Part shown: piece after piece, positions 18,001-25,580 of the stretch
Layout of the letters: the number at the start of each line of letters is the position of its first letter
Numbering within the stretch: the stretch's first letter is position 1
DNA from: a bacterium
Lineage (GTDB): Bacteria > Actinomycetota > Acidimicrobiia > Spongiisociales > UBA5794
Assembly: GCA_024228555.1 (NCBI GenBank)
Contig: JAAETI010000237.1
Span: forward strand, 1-41,593
Length of the DNA stretch: 41,593 nt
Direction: 5' to 3'
The notes under the pieces: generated by a model
The model's database searches: none
What the model saw: only the letters and a program-made list of their open reading frames with translations
What the model was told of the DNA's origin: nothing
Translations under genes and position numbers: made by a program

Positions 18001-18772
18001 CGCCGAGCGTGAGGATGCTGTGGCGAAGGCTGTGGAGTTGGTGGCGAAGGCTGAGCAGGAGGCTGAGGAACTGACTGCGGCTGCCACCGCCGAGCGTGAG
18101 GATGCTGCGGCGAAGGCTGTCGAGCTAATCGCCCGCGCCGAGACAGAAGCCGAGGAGATTTCTAGCCACGTCGAAACCGAGGTCGCCAGCGAGCGTGACG
18201 CACAGTTGGGGGCCAAGGCCGATCTGGCTGCGCAGCAGGACGCCCTTGCGATGGAGAGACAAGAATTCGAGACGGAGCGGGCCTCACTGCAGACGGAAAT
18301 GGAAGAGAGCAAGCAGCGCCGAGCCAAGATTGATGCCGAGAATGCCACCATCTTCAAGAAGCAAGCCATTCTGACCGAGGCCCAAGACGCGTTCATAACC
18401 GAACGTACGTTGTTGCAGCGGCGCTGGGCCGAGGTCGAACGAGAGAGCTTGGCGGCACTGGAGCGAGCCCACGAACAGGCTGAGAAGATCCTGTCCGAGG
18501 CAAGGGAGCAGGCTGCTGAGGTGTCCTCAGAGGAGGCGGCACCGGCATCCGAAGAAGAGGAAGCCACCACCGCCCAGACGGCCCTCGATCAACTTGACTC
18601 GATGCTCGCGCAAGCGCGTGAGGTTTCCACACAGCGCAGCGAGGCCGAAACCGAGGCCGCCGGTGACGACAACGACACTGCAATGTCCGGCGTTTGGGAC
18701 GCCGTTGTCGACGAATCCGAAACCGAAGGAGCCGATGCTCCGATCGGCTTCGATGTCCCCACCGGCGAATAG
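15032..18772 (+). CDS. Giant hendecad-repeat coiled-coil protein (Scy/FilP-like)
   Basis: This is a 1246 aa Ala/Glu/Arg-rich protein. A basic, disordered N-terminus of about 45 residues without a DivIVA motif leads into almost unbroken coiled coil (about residues 50-1180). Much of it has 11-residue spacing, as in ILAEKQQSTEI, IAAAQKTAERI and EVDARGRAAEI, with occasional heptads. Residues 732-819 hold very regular hendecads; residues 965-1022 are an exact duplication of a 29-residue block. An acidic tail carries VWDAVV (Trp1222). The C-terminal third resembles that of the preceding protein (WAEVERE here, WAEMERK there), so the two are probably paralogues. The GTG at 15032 has only a weak GGAA upstream, suggesting re-initiation after the upstream gene. 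The expected role is a filament or scaffold at pole or membrane; this is inference. Confidence 0.87.
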   Translation: MKKRSKPAAKQPNAESNRPDSDARNRYRAPAADTSVATIPHDATLDDPEREFIDRLGARADETTRDLLAAAEARASSIRARAEVEVADALAASAKMRSEAAHLSASVRETLATASSDAEVTREMAREAREEAEALLERARTEVPVTLETARNEATAILKEVRKKVAQAELDTEIRVSEQLDIARHEAAEIVAIAQRRADEIREEAEQLAATKSDDVAKALADRRAEAEEETAEMFSVVDSARADLDQAIIRAANDVASANRSAEAILADAQLMADELRSEAAKDHAAAQAELAAASDEAEVLHREAQERLDAVALTENETEERLAASEQAAEDLYQKAEETLTAARVDADVMQRSAEEQLAAAKEQEKLSAGRILAEKQQSTEIIAAAQKTAERIEVDARGRAAEIVAESESQLARAADKFEESERRERDSLQVREDADTEARRLRQESDLASIALERSRTEVEKVTQEATEGARATRERASDEAAEMREAASAAAESLRAEAEKELQDARSEAAVVLAKAEETAGTVEHRRREAADEYVETRRVDAAGLVFDGEQRAEALLAEAEEQAAAIRTQQSDELQAELEQLRNEANEATEESRNEAHRKVDAALARADRIAEESKQTLAASEAVARATADKIVADANTEAETIRTDSEQEVAAARERLTEERDRLSADARKLADEILDEAREESEAMLEVATAETARLSEDTDQRATAQLAEAEESARRTQAEMDELRSTATAEVAELRAKADEETAELRSTATAEVAELRAKADRETAELRGTAERESSELRSTASAEVAELRAKAESEIAELRETADSDAARLLEDAKKEASQFTEAASSAGKSATSEANQLLENARTEAAGMVATEKARIEIELGAATSGAAEITAKAQQEADGLLAAAKADREEATSWSLEMVEKAEAEVEELQAAARSTEEAATLTASELLDNARTEAGELAAAGRAKVTTEGEDAVAKAVELVAKAEQEAEELTAAATAEREDAVAKAVELVAKAEQEAEELTAAATAEREDAAAKAVELIARAETEAEEISSHVETEVASERDAQLGAKADLAAQQDALAMERQEFETERASLQTEMEESKQRRAKIDAENATIFKKQAILTEAQDAFITERTLLQRRWAEVERESLAALERAHEQAEKILSEAREQAAEVSSEEAAPASEEEEATTAQTALDQLDSMLAQAREVSTQRSEAETEAAGDDNDTAMSGVWDAVVDESETEGADAPIGFDVPTGE
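17225..17488 (+). repeat. Tandem 33-bp / 66-bp hendecad-coding repeats
   Basis: Eight consecutive 33-bp units each encode an 11-residue motif starting E-L-R: ELRSTATAEVA, ELRAKADEETA, ELRSTATAEVA, ELRAKADRETA, ELRGTAERESS, ELRSTASAEVA, ELRAKAESEIA, ELRETADSDAA. The first two pairs form a 66-bp unit repeated at 17225 and 17291 with only a few base differences. The block uses TTG, GTT and GCG codons more than flanking sequence, consistent with recent expansion by slippage or unequal crossover. Confidence 0.9.
17924..18097 (+). repeat. Perfect 87-bp tandem duplication
   Basis: The 87-bp block at 17924-18010 is repeated without a visible change at 18011-18097. A partial, diverging third copy begins at 18098 and fades after about 30 bp. 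Each copy encodes 29 residues starting EDAVAKAVELVAK, a length equal to two hendecads plus one heptad, so the insertion preserves coiled-coil phase. Identity at synonymous sites implies a very recent event or active homogenisation. Confidence 0.92.
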
Positions 18773-18878
18773 TCTGCCGACGAGCAGCACCGCAGGTTGA
18801 TCGACCCGGCAACCATCGTTGATCTCAAGAGCGAGTATCGTGTCGCCGGTATTGCTCCCATTCTTTGAGGTACCCCCT

Positions 18879-19787
18879 TTGAAACGCTATCTTTTTGCCC
18901 TGGTCGCCGTCGTTCTGCTGACCTCCTCCTGCTCCAGCTCGGCTGACGTGGCGGCTACCGTCAACGGGACTGACATCGAAACGACGTCAGTGCACTCGCT
19001 GACCTTTGCCCAGGATGAAGACATCCCAGACGAAGAGTTCCTGCAGCTACTCGACATCCTCGTGCAGTGGACTGTGATAGCCGACTCCGCCGAGGTCGAA
19101 TTCGGCATCGAGCCGAGCGAGGAAGAGGTCGACGGCGAGGTGGACCGGATAATCGCAGAGCAAGGAGCTGATCTGGAGCTCGAACAGTTTCTCGAGCAAC
19201 AGAACATCTCCGAGGAAGGGCTGGATCTCTACGCCGAGCAGTTGGTGATCGGTGAAGCGGTACTCACCGAACTCACCGCATCGATCGAACGTCCGACAGA
19301 GCAAGAAGCACTACAAGTATTGGCCGATGATCCATACAACTGGACCAACGTCTGCAGCGCCCACATCCTTGTCGAGACGACCGAAGAGGCATCCAGTGTC
19401 CTTGATCGTCTTGCGGGCGGCGAAGACTTTGCCGCCGTTGCGATCGAGGTCTCTATCGATACTGGTAGCGGCGCCGCCGGCGGCGAGCTCGGCTGCACAG
19501 TTCCTTCCTCCTATGTTGAGAGTTTCGCCGATGCGACGATGACTGCTGAGATCGGTGAGGTGGTGGGTCCGGTTGAGAGCCAGTTTGGCTTCCATCTCAT
19601 CAGGGTTGACAGCAGAACCGAGGCCACAGTCGAGGAACTCCAGACGGGTCTCTACGACACGACGGTGGCGGAGGCCGTGGATGGGTGGTACCTGGACTCA
19701 ATCATGTCTGCCGAGGTGACTGTCGCCGAGGAGATCGGATCCTGGGAAACCGAGCCGGTCCCCGGCATCGTTCCTCCGGTGTCGTGA
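18879..19787 (+). CDS. Exported parvulin-type peptidyl-prolyl isomerase (PrsA/SurA-like lipoprotein)
   Basis: This is a predicted extracytoplasmic folding factor, 302 aa. The TTG at 18879 has GAGG eight bases upstream (18867-18870) and gives a clean signal sequence KRYLFALVAVVLLTSSC, with Cys18 as likely lipidation site (the lipobox LTSSC is not ideal). A SurA/PrsA-type helical chaperone region (VNGTDIE through about residue 145) is followed by a parvulin domain (about residues 155-255) with the conserved AHILVET, GELGC and FGFHLIRV segments. It lies 106 bp after the coiled-coil pair and overlaps the next gene. The parvulin active-site loops look shortened, so isomerase activity is uncertain while the chaperone role is likely. 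Confidence 0.9.
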   Translation: MKRYLFALVAVVLLTSSCSSSADVAATVNGTDIETTSVHSLTFAQDEDIPDEEFLQLLDILVQWTVIADSAEVEFGIEPSEEEVDGEVDRIIAEQGADLELEQFLEQQNISEEGLDLYAEQLVIGEAVLTELTASIERPTEQEALQVLADDPYNWTNVCSAHILVETTEEASSVLDRLAGGEDFAAVAIEVSIDTGSGAAGGELGCTVPSSYVESFADATMTAEIGEVVGPVESQFGFHLIRVDSRTEATVEELQTGLYDTTVAEAVDGWYLDSIMSAEVTVAEEIGSWETEPVPGIVPPVS

Positions 19788-21166
19788 TCGGATCGACCGG
19801 CACCGCTCTGACCGCCGTTGTGGCGTCGGTTCTCGACGCCCCGACACGCGGCGAGCTCCGCGTCAGACACGAGGCTCTTGTGACCGTCGATCAGGCTGGC
19901 ATCATTGTCTCGGTGCTGGATCCGTCCGACTCCGAATACGAGCAGCTGCGGGATCGGTTCGCCCGCAACGGCCATCTCACCGAACTCGAGGAGGGGCAGT
20001 TTCTGCTCCCTGGTCTGATCGATCTGCACAACCATGCACCGCAATGGCCGCAGTTGGGCAAGGCGCTCGACGTGCCGCTCGAAGTCTGGCTGAACCGCTA
20101 CACCTTTCCCCTGGAGGCCAAGTATGCGGATCTCGGCTTTGCGGGTGAGGTGTACGAGTCCCTAGTCGATTCGATGATCGGGAACGGCACCACAACCGCT
20201 GTCTACTTCGCCACAACCCATCTGCCAGCCACCAAGCTCCTTGTCGACCTGTGCATCGAGAAGGGCCAACGGGCACTTGTCGGCAAAGTTGCCATGGACG
20301 ATCCCGACGGTTGCCCCGATTTCTACCGCGACGAGTCGGCAGCAACTGCCATCGCAGCCACGGCGGAGCTCATCGACTACGTAGAAAGCCATCCCGGCAA
20401 CCGAGACGGGCTTGTGCTGCCGGCAATCACGCCACGGTTCATCCCAAGCTGTACTGACGAACTGATGGCGGGGCTGGGGGAGTTGGCCACCCACAGCTCA
20501 GCCCATATCCAGACACATTGCTCAGAGTCGGACTGGGCTCATTCGTACGGTGTGTCGAGATTCGGTCAGACCGATACCGCCACCTACCGAGACTTCGGGT
20601 TGCTCACGTCCAAGACCGTGTTGGCGCACTCGAACTTTGTCAACGCTCAGGACCTAGCGATGATCGCCGATGCCGGCGCCGCCGTCGCCCACTGCCCCCT
20701 GTCCAATGTCTATTTCGCCAACGCAGTCTTCCCAACCCGTGATGCCTTCGCCGCGGATGTGCATATCGGACTGGGTACCGACGTGTCGGGCGGCCCCGGT
20801 CCCTCGGTCTTTAGTGCGGCCGCCAGTGCCGTCGCGGCGTCACGGGTCCGAGAGGACGGTGTCGATCCCATTGTCACGGCTGACGAGCGGGGCGTGCCGG
20901 ACAGCCGTATCTCGTTTGCTGAGGCGTTTTGGATGGCGACCACGGGAGGGGGCGAGGCGCTGCGACTGCCGATCGGTGTCTTGTCGCCGGGGTACTCATT
21001 TGATGCGATAGCCATCGACACTGCGGTCCCGGAGACGGATCTCAATATCTGGCCGGATATCGACTCCTCGTTGGATGTTCTTCAGAAGATCATCAATAAC
21101 ACCGTCCGTCGCAACGTCAGCCGCGTCTGGATCCAGGGAGTCCTTGTGAAGTCGCCCTCTCGCTGA
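19784..21166 (+). CDS. guaD: Guanine deaminase
   Basis: This amidohydrolase-family enzyme converts guanine to xanthine and ammonia in purine salvage or breakdown. The 460 aa protein has the metal-binding HxH in LPGLIDLHNHAPQ, and the guanine-deaminase hallmark region running from WPQLGKALDVPLEVWLNRYT to FPLEAKYA. Further metal or catalytic residues are in QTHCSESDWAH and GLGTDVSGG. I chose the GTG at 19784 because it overlaps the PPIase stop (GTGA) and because homology begins soon after; the frame extends upstream only inside the PPIase gene. The coupling with an exported PPIase has no obvious functional logic. A convergent ABC exporter gene begins its stop 8 bp downstream. Confidence 0.93.
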   Translation: MIGSTGTALTAVVASVLDAPTRGELRVRHEALVTVDQAGIIVSVLDPSDSEYEQLRDRFARNGHLTELEEGQFLLPGLIDLHNHAPQWPQLGKALDVPLEVWLNRYTFPLEAKYADLGFAGEVYESLVDSMIGNGTTTAVYFATTHLPATKLLVDLCIEKGQRALVGKVAMDDPDGCPDFYRDESAATAIAATAELIDYVESHPGNRDGLVLPAITPRFIPSCTDELMAGLGELATHSSAHIQTHCSESDWAHSYGVSRFGQTDTATYRDFGLLTSKTVLAHSNFVNAQDLAMIADAGAAVAHCPLSNVYFANAVFPTRDAFAADVHIGLGTDVSGGPGPSVFSAAASAVAASRVREDGVDPIVTADERGVPDSRISFAEAFWMATTGGGEALRLPIGVLSPGYSFDAIAIDTAVPETDLNIWPDIDSSLDVLQKIINNTVRRNVSRVWIQGVLVKSPSR

Positions 21167-21174
21167 GCCGGCCG

Positions 21175-22863
21175 CTACTCCGTCCCCTCTTCTTCGGTCG
21201 GGAGTGCCGCGGTGTCCTCGATCAGCTGCCGACCTTCGATCCGGTAGAAGCGATCTACGTTTTCGATAGCACGGGGATGATGGCTCGTAATGACAACGGT
21301 TGGCCGGGTGGGACCTCTGGAGATATTGGCGATGATGCGGCGCAGCGTGCCGATGTCGAGATGGCTGGTTGGTTCGTCCATGACAAGCAGTTCAGGGTTG
21401 CGGACGAGAGCTCTGGCGATTGCGATCCGCTGGCGTTGCCCTCCAGACAGCGTTCGACCCCCGAAGCCGAGTTGGTGGTCATAGCCACCTGCGAAATCAA
21501 CTATGAAGTCGTCGACGGTGGCGAGGTGGGCAGCTTGCCATAGCTCGACATCCGTGACATCAGGTGACCCGTATCGGATGTTGTCGGAGATGGTCCCGGC
21601 GACAATTACGGGCTCCTGCGCCACCAACCCCACCTTGCTTCTCATGGCGGTCATGTCGAGGTCCTCGTATGGAGTGCCATTCATTGTGATGCGCCCGTGA
21701 TCCGGTCGGAACATGCCGACCAGCAGGCTCACAATCGAGCTCTTCCCTGAGCCGTTGAGTCCCGAGATCAGCGATACCGTTCCCGGCGTGAGCTCCATAC
21801 TGACGTTGGTCAGTAGTGGTTCGTCGCCGTAGCTGAACGCGACGTCCTCTAGGCGAATAGTCCCCACAGTGTCGGTGACAACGGAACCCCGATAGGGCCG
21901 ATCCATCTTCATGTTGAGAAAGTCGGTGACGCGGCGTAGGGAGTTGGTGCCTTCCCTAGCGATCGGCGCAGCTGCGAGTGTCAGACCGATCGGGATGACC
22001 AGAAGTGCAATTCCGACGAGGAAGCCAAACATCTCTCCAACCGAGATGTCGCCATGTGCCGAGGCAGCTCCGAGAGTGCCGAGGATTGCCGTTGCGAATA
22101 CGGCCAGCGCGGTCCGTTCGGCCGCTCGGTAATAGCCCCTGACCTTGCGGGTGCGTTCGTCGGCATCACGAACCTCATCGAAGAGCTGATCGGTATCTGC
22201 GATATCGATGGCCTCGGTGCCCTGCGTCCTGGTCAGCTCGACCGACAGCAGCGAGCGCATCACCCTATCACTCATTGCCGCGGCGCCCTCGTCGCGGAGA
22301 TCCTGGGCTTGCTTGATACGGGGCTGGAAGAACCGGTAGATGCCATACACCGTTGGGACGAGCAGTAGAGCCTCTAGAAACGCAAGCCACTGAATCGAAA
22401 GGAGAACCCCTGCCATCCCTGCGGTCAAGACGATTGCGGGTAGAACGGTGGCCAGCAACTCCTGCACCATCCGATCTATGGCCGATGTGTCGATGAGGAT
22501 GCGCTCGTGGATGTCGCCCGGCTCAGTGTTTCGGTAGTAGTCGATGTGTGTGCCGTGGAGCTTGTGCACCATTGCCTTGCGCAAGTCGGCAACTGCGGCC
22601 TTGCCCTGCTGCGTGATTATCGATCGGCGCACCAGACTTGCCCCTTCGTTGCCGACGAGCAGTGCCACCAGCACAGCGCCTGCACCAACGATCCGTGATG
22701 TCTTCATCGAGGGAACTGCCTCGTCGAGGATGTACTGGACAAGAACCGGGATCGGGATGATCAGGAGAGCGCCGAGTAGCGACAGGCCAGCCACTATCCC
22801 AAGCCTCACGCGCCGTCTCGGAAAGAATGAGCGCAGCTGGCGCCATTGATTTGTGATCGTCAC
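21175..22863 (-). CDS. ABC transporter with fused membrane and ATPase domains (exporter type)
   Basis: This 562 aa half-transporter probably works as a homodimeric exporter, since no partner half-gene lies next to it. The N-terminal ABC type-1 transmembrane domain (about residues 1-310) includes GLSLLGALLIIPIPVLVQYI and other hydrophobic segments. The nucleotide-binding domain has Walker A (SGLNGSGKSS), Q-loop (GLVAQEPVI), signature LSGGQRQRIAIARAL, Walker B (LLVMDEPTSHLD) and the H-loop (ITSHHPRA). The family exports lipids, drugs or peptides; the substrate cannot be read from sequence. The GTG at 22863 has AGGAG seven bases upstream. About 75 bp separate it from the upstream SDR gene on the same strand. 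Confidence 0.93.
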   Translation of the reverse strand: MTITNQWRQLRSFFPRRRVRLGIVAGLSLLGALLIIPIPVLVQYILDEAVPSMKTSRIVGAGAVLVALLVGNEGASLVRRSIITQQGKAAVADLRKAMVHKLHGTHIDYYRNTEPGDIHERILIDTSAIDRMVQELLATVLPAIVLTAGMAGVLLSIQWLAFLEALLLVPTVYGIYRFFQPRIKQAQDLRDEGAAAMSDRVMRSLLSVELTRTQGTEAIDIADTDQLFDEVRDADERTRKVRGYYRAAERTALAVFATAILGTLGAASAHGDISVGEMFGFLVGIALLVIPIGLTLAAAPIAREGTNSLRRVTDFLNMKMDRPYRGSVVTDTVGTIRLEDVAFSYGDEPLLTNVSMELTPGTVSLISGLNGSGKSSIVSLLVGMFRPDHGRITMNGTPYEDLDMTAMRSKVGLVAQEPVIVAGTISDNIRYGSPDVTDVELWQAAHLATVDDFIVDFAGGYDHQLGFGGRTLSGGQRQRIAIARALVRNPELLVMDEPTSHLDIGTLRRIIANISRGPTRPTVVITSHHPRAIENVDRFYRIEGRQLIEDTAALPTEEEGTE

Positions 22864-22938
22864 GAGAAGTCTCCTGAGGCCTGGCTCAGCCTATTGGGGC
22901 GATGGCGATCGCCGCGATGGGCCTGCCACGGAAATGTA

Positions 22939-23667
22939 TCACCATTCCGGAAGCAACAGCGATGCCCCCCTGTCAATTGTGAGGGTGCTGCCGGTTATGC
23001 CTGAACTGAGATCATCATTGGCTAGGAACCAGGCGACCTTGCCGACCTCTACCGGGTGCACCGACACATGGCCAAGTGGGGATACCCGGCTCGCTATCGG
23101 ATTGCCGCGCCGGTTGGCGGCGACGTGACCGGGAGCAACGGCGTTGACCCGGATTGCGTTTGCAGTCAGTTTGCGGGCCATTCGCTCCATCTCGGCACCG
23201 AGGAAGGCGGCCGCGGCGGCATCTTCGCCCTCAGTTGCAATCCCTGTCACAAAGATGATGCTCCCGGTGTGGCCTCGGTCCTGCATCTGTTGGGCAATGG
23301 TTGCGGCCAGGGCCACGGCGTCCTGGGGACCGGGTAATGGCCCGTCCCCGAAGCCGTGCCCGGGGTTCAGGATGAGGATGTCGATGGTCTTGCCGACATC
23401 GTCGAGAAGCTGATGGCGTGCGGTGTCTGTCCTCGTGTCGGACACAACGCCGGTTGGCTGGTGCGGCATGCTGCCGAGCTTGCCCAGCTGGATATCGAGC
23501 TTGGGTGAGTCGGCGCCGACAACGGTCACCACGGCGCCCGCTTCTGCGAACACTCTCACGATGCCGGGTCCGGCGCCGTGGGTTCCGTCTGCGACGAGAA
23601 CCACCTTCGACTCGAGCGAACCTGCAACGCCGCGGATTCTGTCAGCTCTCTTGCGGAATACAGCCAT
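22939..23667 (-). CDS. Short-chain dehydrogenase-fold protein without catalytic Tyr/Lys
   Basis: The 242 aa protein has an SDR Rossmann fold. The cofactor loop is GTHGAGPG (residues 28-35), LNPGHG replaces the usual NNAG, and the C-terminal part has RVNAVAPGHVA and ITGSTLTIDRG as in classical SDRs. By alignment with the usual YxxxK motif, positions 153 and 157 are Ala and Gly, and the catalytic Ser region reads FVTGIAT, so the standard dehydrogenase triad is missing. It may be a non-catalytic nucleotide-binding protein, or use different residues. It lies upstream of the ABC exporter gene and is divergent from the DUF2461 gene (64 bp gap). Confidence 0.82.
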   Translation of the reverse strand: MAVFRKRADRIRGVAGSLESKVVLVADGTHGAGPGIVRVFAEAGAVVTVVGADSPKLDIQLGKLGSMPHQPTGVVSDTRTDTARHQLLDDVGKTIDILILNPGHGFGDGPLPGPQDAVALAATIAQQMQDRGHTGSIIFVTGIATEGEDAAAAAFLGAEMERMARKLTANAIRVNAVAPGHVAANRRGNPIASRVSPLGHVSVHPVEVGKVAWFLANDDLSSGITGSTLTIDRGASLLLPEW

Positions 23668-23731
23668 CGCCGCAGAATACGCCGTTTCGTACCCCTGTCA
23701 TCTGTCATCCACGCCATGTAGGTTATGCGAC

Positions 23732-24418
23732 ATGAGCAAGAGATATTTCACCCCAAAGCTGTTTGCGTTCCTCAAGGACCTTGAGGAGAACAATGATCGG
23801 GACTGGTTCAAGGCCCACCAAGATCTCTATGAGAACTACGTCCGCGAGCCGGCCCTCGACTTCATCAATGACTTTGCAGCTCCGCTGAAGAAGATCAGCC
23901 CGCATTTTGTTGCAGATTCCCGCACCGTGGGTGGATCACTTTTTCGGATACAGCGGGACACCCGGTTCGCCAAGGACAAAACCCCGTACAAATTGAATAC
24001 CGGTATGCAGTTCCGCCACATTGCGGGCAAGGACGCACATGCTCCCGGCTTCTACATGCACATCCAGCCGGGCGGGTCGTTTGTGGGCGTTGGTCTGTGG
24101 CGACCTGAAACCAAGACTGCTTATGTGATCCGGGAAGCCATTGCAGATGATCCAGCCCGCTGGAAGAGGGCGTCACGATCAAGACGATTTGCAGACAGCA
24201 TGGAACTCGGCGGCGACTCGCTAAAACGACCGCCGCGCGGATATGACGAGGATCATCCCTTGATCGACGATCTCAAGAGGAAAGACTTCATCGCCTCGAC
24301 CCGGATCACGCAGAAGGTCATCGTTTCCGATCACCTCATGGAGGACTTCACCGACATCTGCCGTCGCTCGGCGCCGTTCATGAAGTTTCTTTGCGAAGCG
24401 GTTGGCGTTCAGTTCTAG
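23732..24418 (+). CDS. DUF2461 family protein
   Basis: This 228 aa soluble protein belongs to the widespread DUF2461 (TIGR02453-type) family, whose function is not established. Family features visible are the N-terminal FTPKLFAFLKDLEENNDRDWF, the FRIQRDTRFAKDKTPYK segment and GFYMHIQPGGSFVGVGLW. I chose the ATG at 23732, where homology starts; the frame is open far upstream but only as antisense of the SDR gene. It ends directly against the transaldolase stop (TAG then CTA, adjacent), so the genes are convergent with no spacer. Length is typical for the family. Confidence 0.9.
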   Translation: MSKRYFTPKLFAFLKDLEENNDRDWFKAHQDLYENYVREPALDFINDFAAPLKKISPHFVADSRTVGGSLFRIQRDTRFAKDKTPYKLNTGMQFRHIAGKDAHAPGFYMHIQPGGSFVGVGLWRPETKTAYVIREAIADDPARWKRASRSRRFADSMELGGDSLKRPPRGYDEDHPLIDDLKRKDFIASTRITQKVIVSDHLMEDFTDICRRSAPFMKFLCEAVGVQF

Positions 24419-25513
24419 CTAAGAAAGCTGATCGATCTTTTTGGCAACCGTTGCCAGCAGATCGTCGAAGGAGTCGGCGAACGACCGTACCCCGTCGTCC
24501 TGGAGTTGCTGTGTGATCGCATCGAGATCAACACCAAGGTCGGCAAGGCTGGCGATATCAGAGCGTGCGACGTCGACGGCATCCGTCAAAGCGGCGTTGG
24601 CCGCGTCTCCGTGGTCGAGGAATGCGTCGATCGTTGCCGGGGGCATGGTGTTGACGGTGGCCGGTCCAATCAGCGGCTCTACATAGAGCACATCAGAATA
24701 CGCCGGGTTCTTGACCCCGGTACTTGCCCAGAGAACACGTTGCGGCTGGGCCCCACGCTCGACCTGATCGGCGAAATCGGGGCCGGCAAAGATCTCTAGG
24801 TAGCGGTCGTACGCAAGCTTTGCGTTGGCAACAGCTGCCTTGCCCCGCTGATTGAGGGCAGCATCCGTGCCGATCACCTCGAGTGCGGTATCGACGGTGG
24901 TGTCGACCCGGCTAACGAAGAATGAGGCGACAGATGCGATTCTCGCCGGGTTGTCGGCACGGCGGACGCCACGAACGTAGGCCTGGGCCACTGCTTCATA
25001 GTCAGCCATGGAGAACATCAAAGTGGCGTTGACATTGATCCCCGCCGCGATCAGCTCTTCGATTGCCGGGATCCCCTGGGGGGTTGCCGGGACCTTGATC
25101 ATGAGATTTGGTCGCGCCACCAAAGCCCACAGCCGGTGGGCCTCAGCGATGGTCCCTTCGGTGTCGGCAGCCAGCAGCGGTGACACCTCGAGGCTGACGT
25201 AGCCGTCGGTGGCAGCGCTGTCGTCGTAGACGGGGTGGAGCGCATCTGCTGCGTCCTGGATGTCGCGAACCGCCAATGTCTCATAGACATCTTTGGGGCC
25301 AAGAGCAGGGTTGGCAGCCAAGGCGTCGCGGATTGCGCCGTCGTAGTCTGCGGAGCCGCCGATGGCCTTCTGGAAGATGGTTGGGTTTGAGGTGAGCCCG
25401 CGGATCCCATCGGCGACCATGTCTTTGAGTTCGCCGCTCTCGAGCATGTCTCGCCTGATGAAATCAAGCCAGATCGACTGTCCCTTGGATTGCAGTTCGT
25501 GCAGTTTGCCCAT
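24419..25513 (-). CDS. tal: Transaldolase
   Basis: This 364 aa enzyme of the non-oxidative pentose phosphate pathway transfers a dihydroxyacetone unit from sedoheptulose 7-phosphate to glyceraldehyde 3-phosphate. It matches the long actinobacterial and cyanobacterial type: QSIWLDFIRRDML, GLTSNPTIFQKAI, the Schiff-base Lys in NLMIKVPAT, INVNATLMFS and LWASTGVKNPAYSD. The ATG at 25513 has GAGGA just upstream and begins at the homologous N-terminus; the frame is open further upstream without homology. In many actinobacteria tal sits with tkt, zwf and opcA; here it stands between a DUF2461 gene and galU. Confidence 0.95.
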   Translation of the reverse strand: MGKLHELQSKGQSIWLDFIRRDMLESGELKDMVADGIRGLTSNPTIFQKAIGGSADYDGAIRDALAANPALGPKDVYETLAVRDIQDAADALHPVYDDSAATDGYVSLEVSPLLAADTEGTIAEAHRLWALVARPNLMIKVPATPQGIPAIEELIAAGINVNATLMFSMADYEAVAQAYVRGVRRADNPARIASVASFFVSRVDTTVDTALEVIGTDAALNQRGKAAVANAKLAYDRYLEIFAGPDFADQVERGAQPQRVLWASTGVKNPAYSDVLYVEPLIGPATVNTMPPATIDAFLDHGDAANAALTDAVDVARSDIASLADLGVDLDAITQQLQDDGVRSFADSFDDLLATVAKKIDQLS

Positions 25514-25580
25514 GAGGTCCTCTTCAGTGTCGAGTTCTATTGGTAACCCGGAACGGGTAGGTGCTGTTCCCGGCGATACG

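Noticed and set aside
17225-18126. Repeats considered as a CRISPR array
   Set aside because: The units are contiguous, in frame with the coding sequence and have no unique spacers.
17209-18570. Long minus-strand open frame (453 codons) opposite the second coiled-coil gene
   Set aside because: It is the antisense of Ala/Glu-rich codons, giving only Ser/Ala-rich low-complexity sequence with no ribosome binding site or homology.
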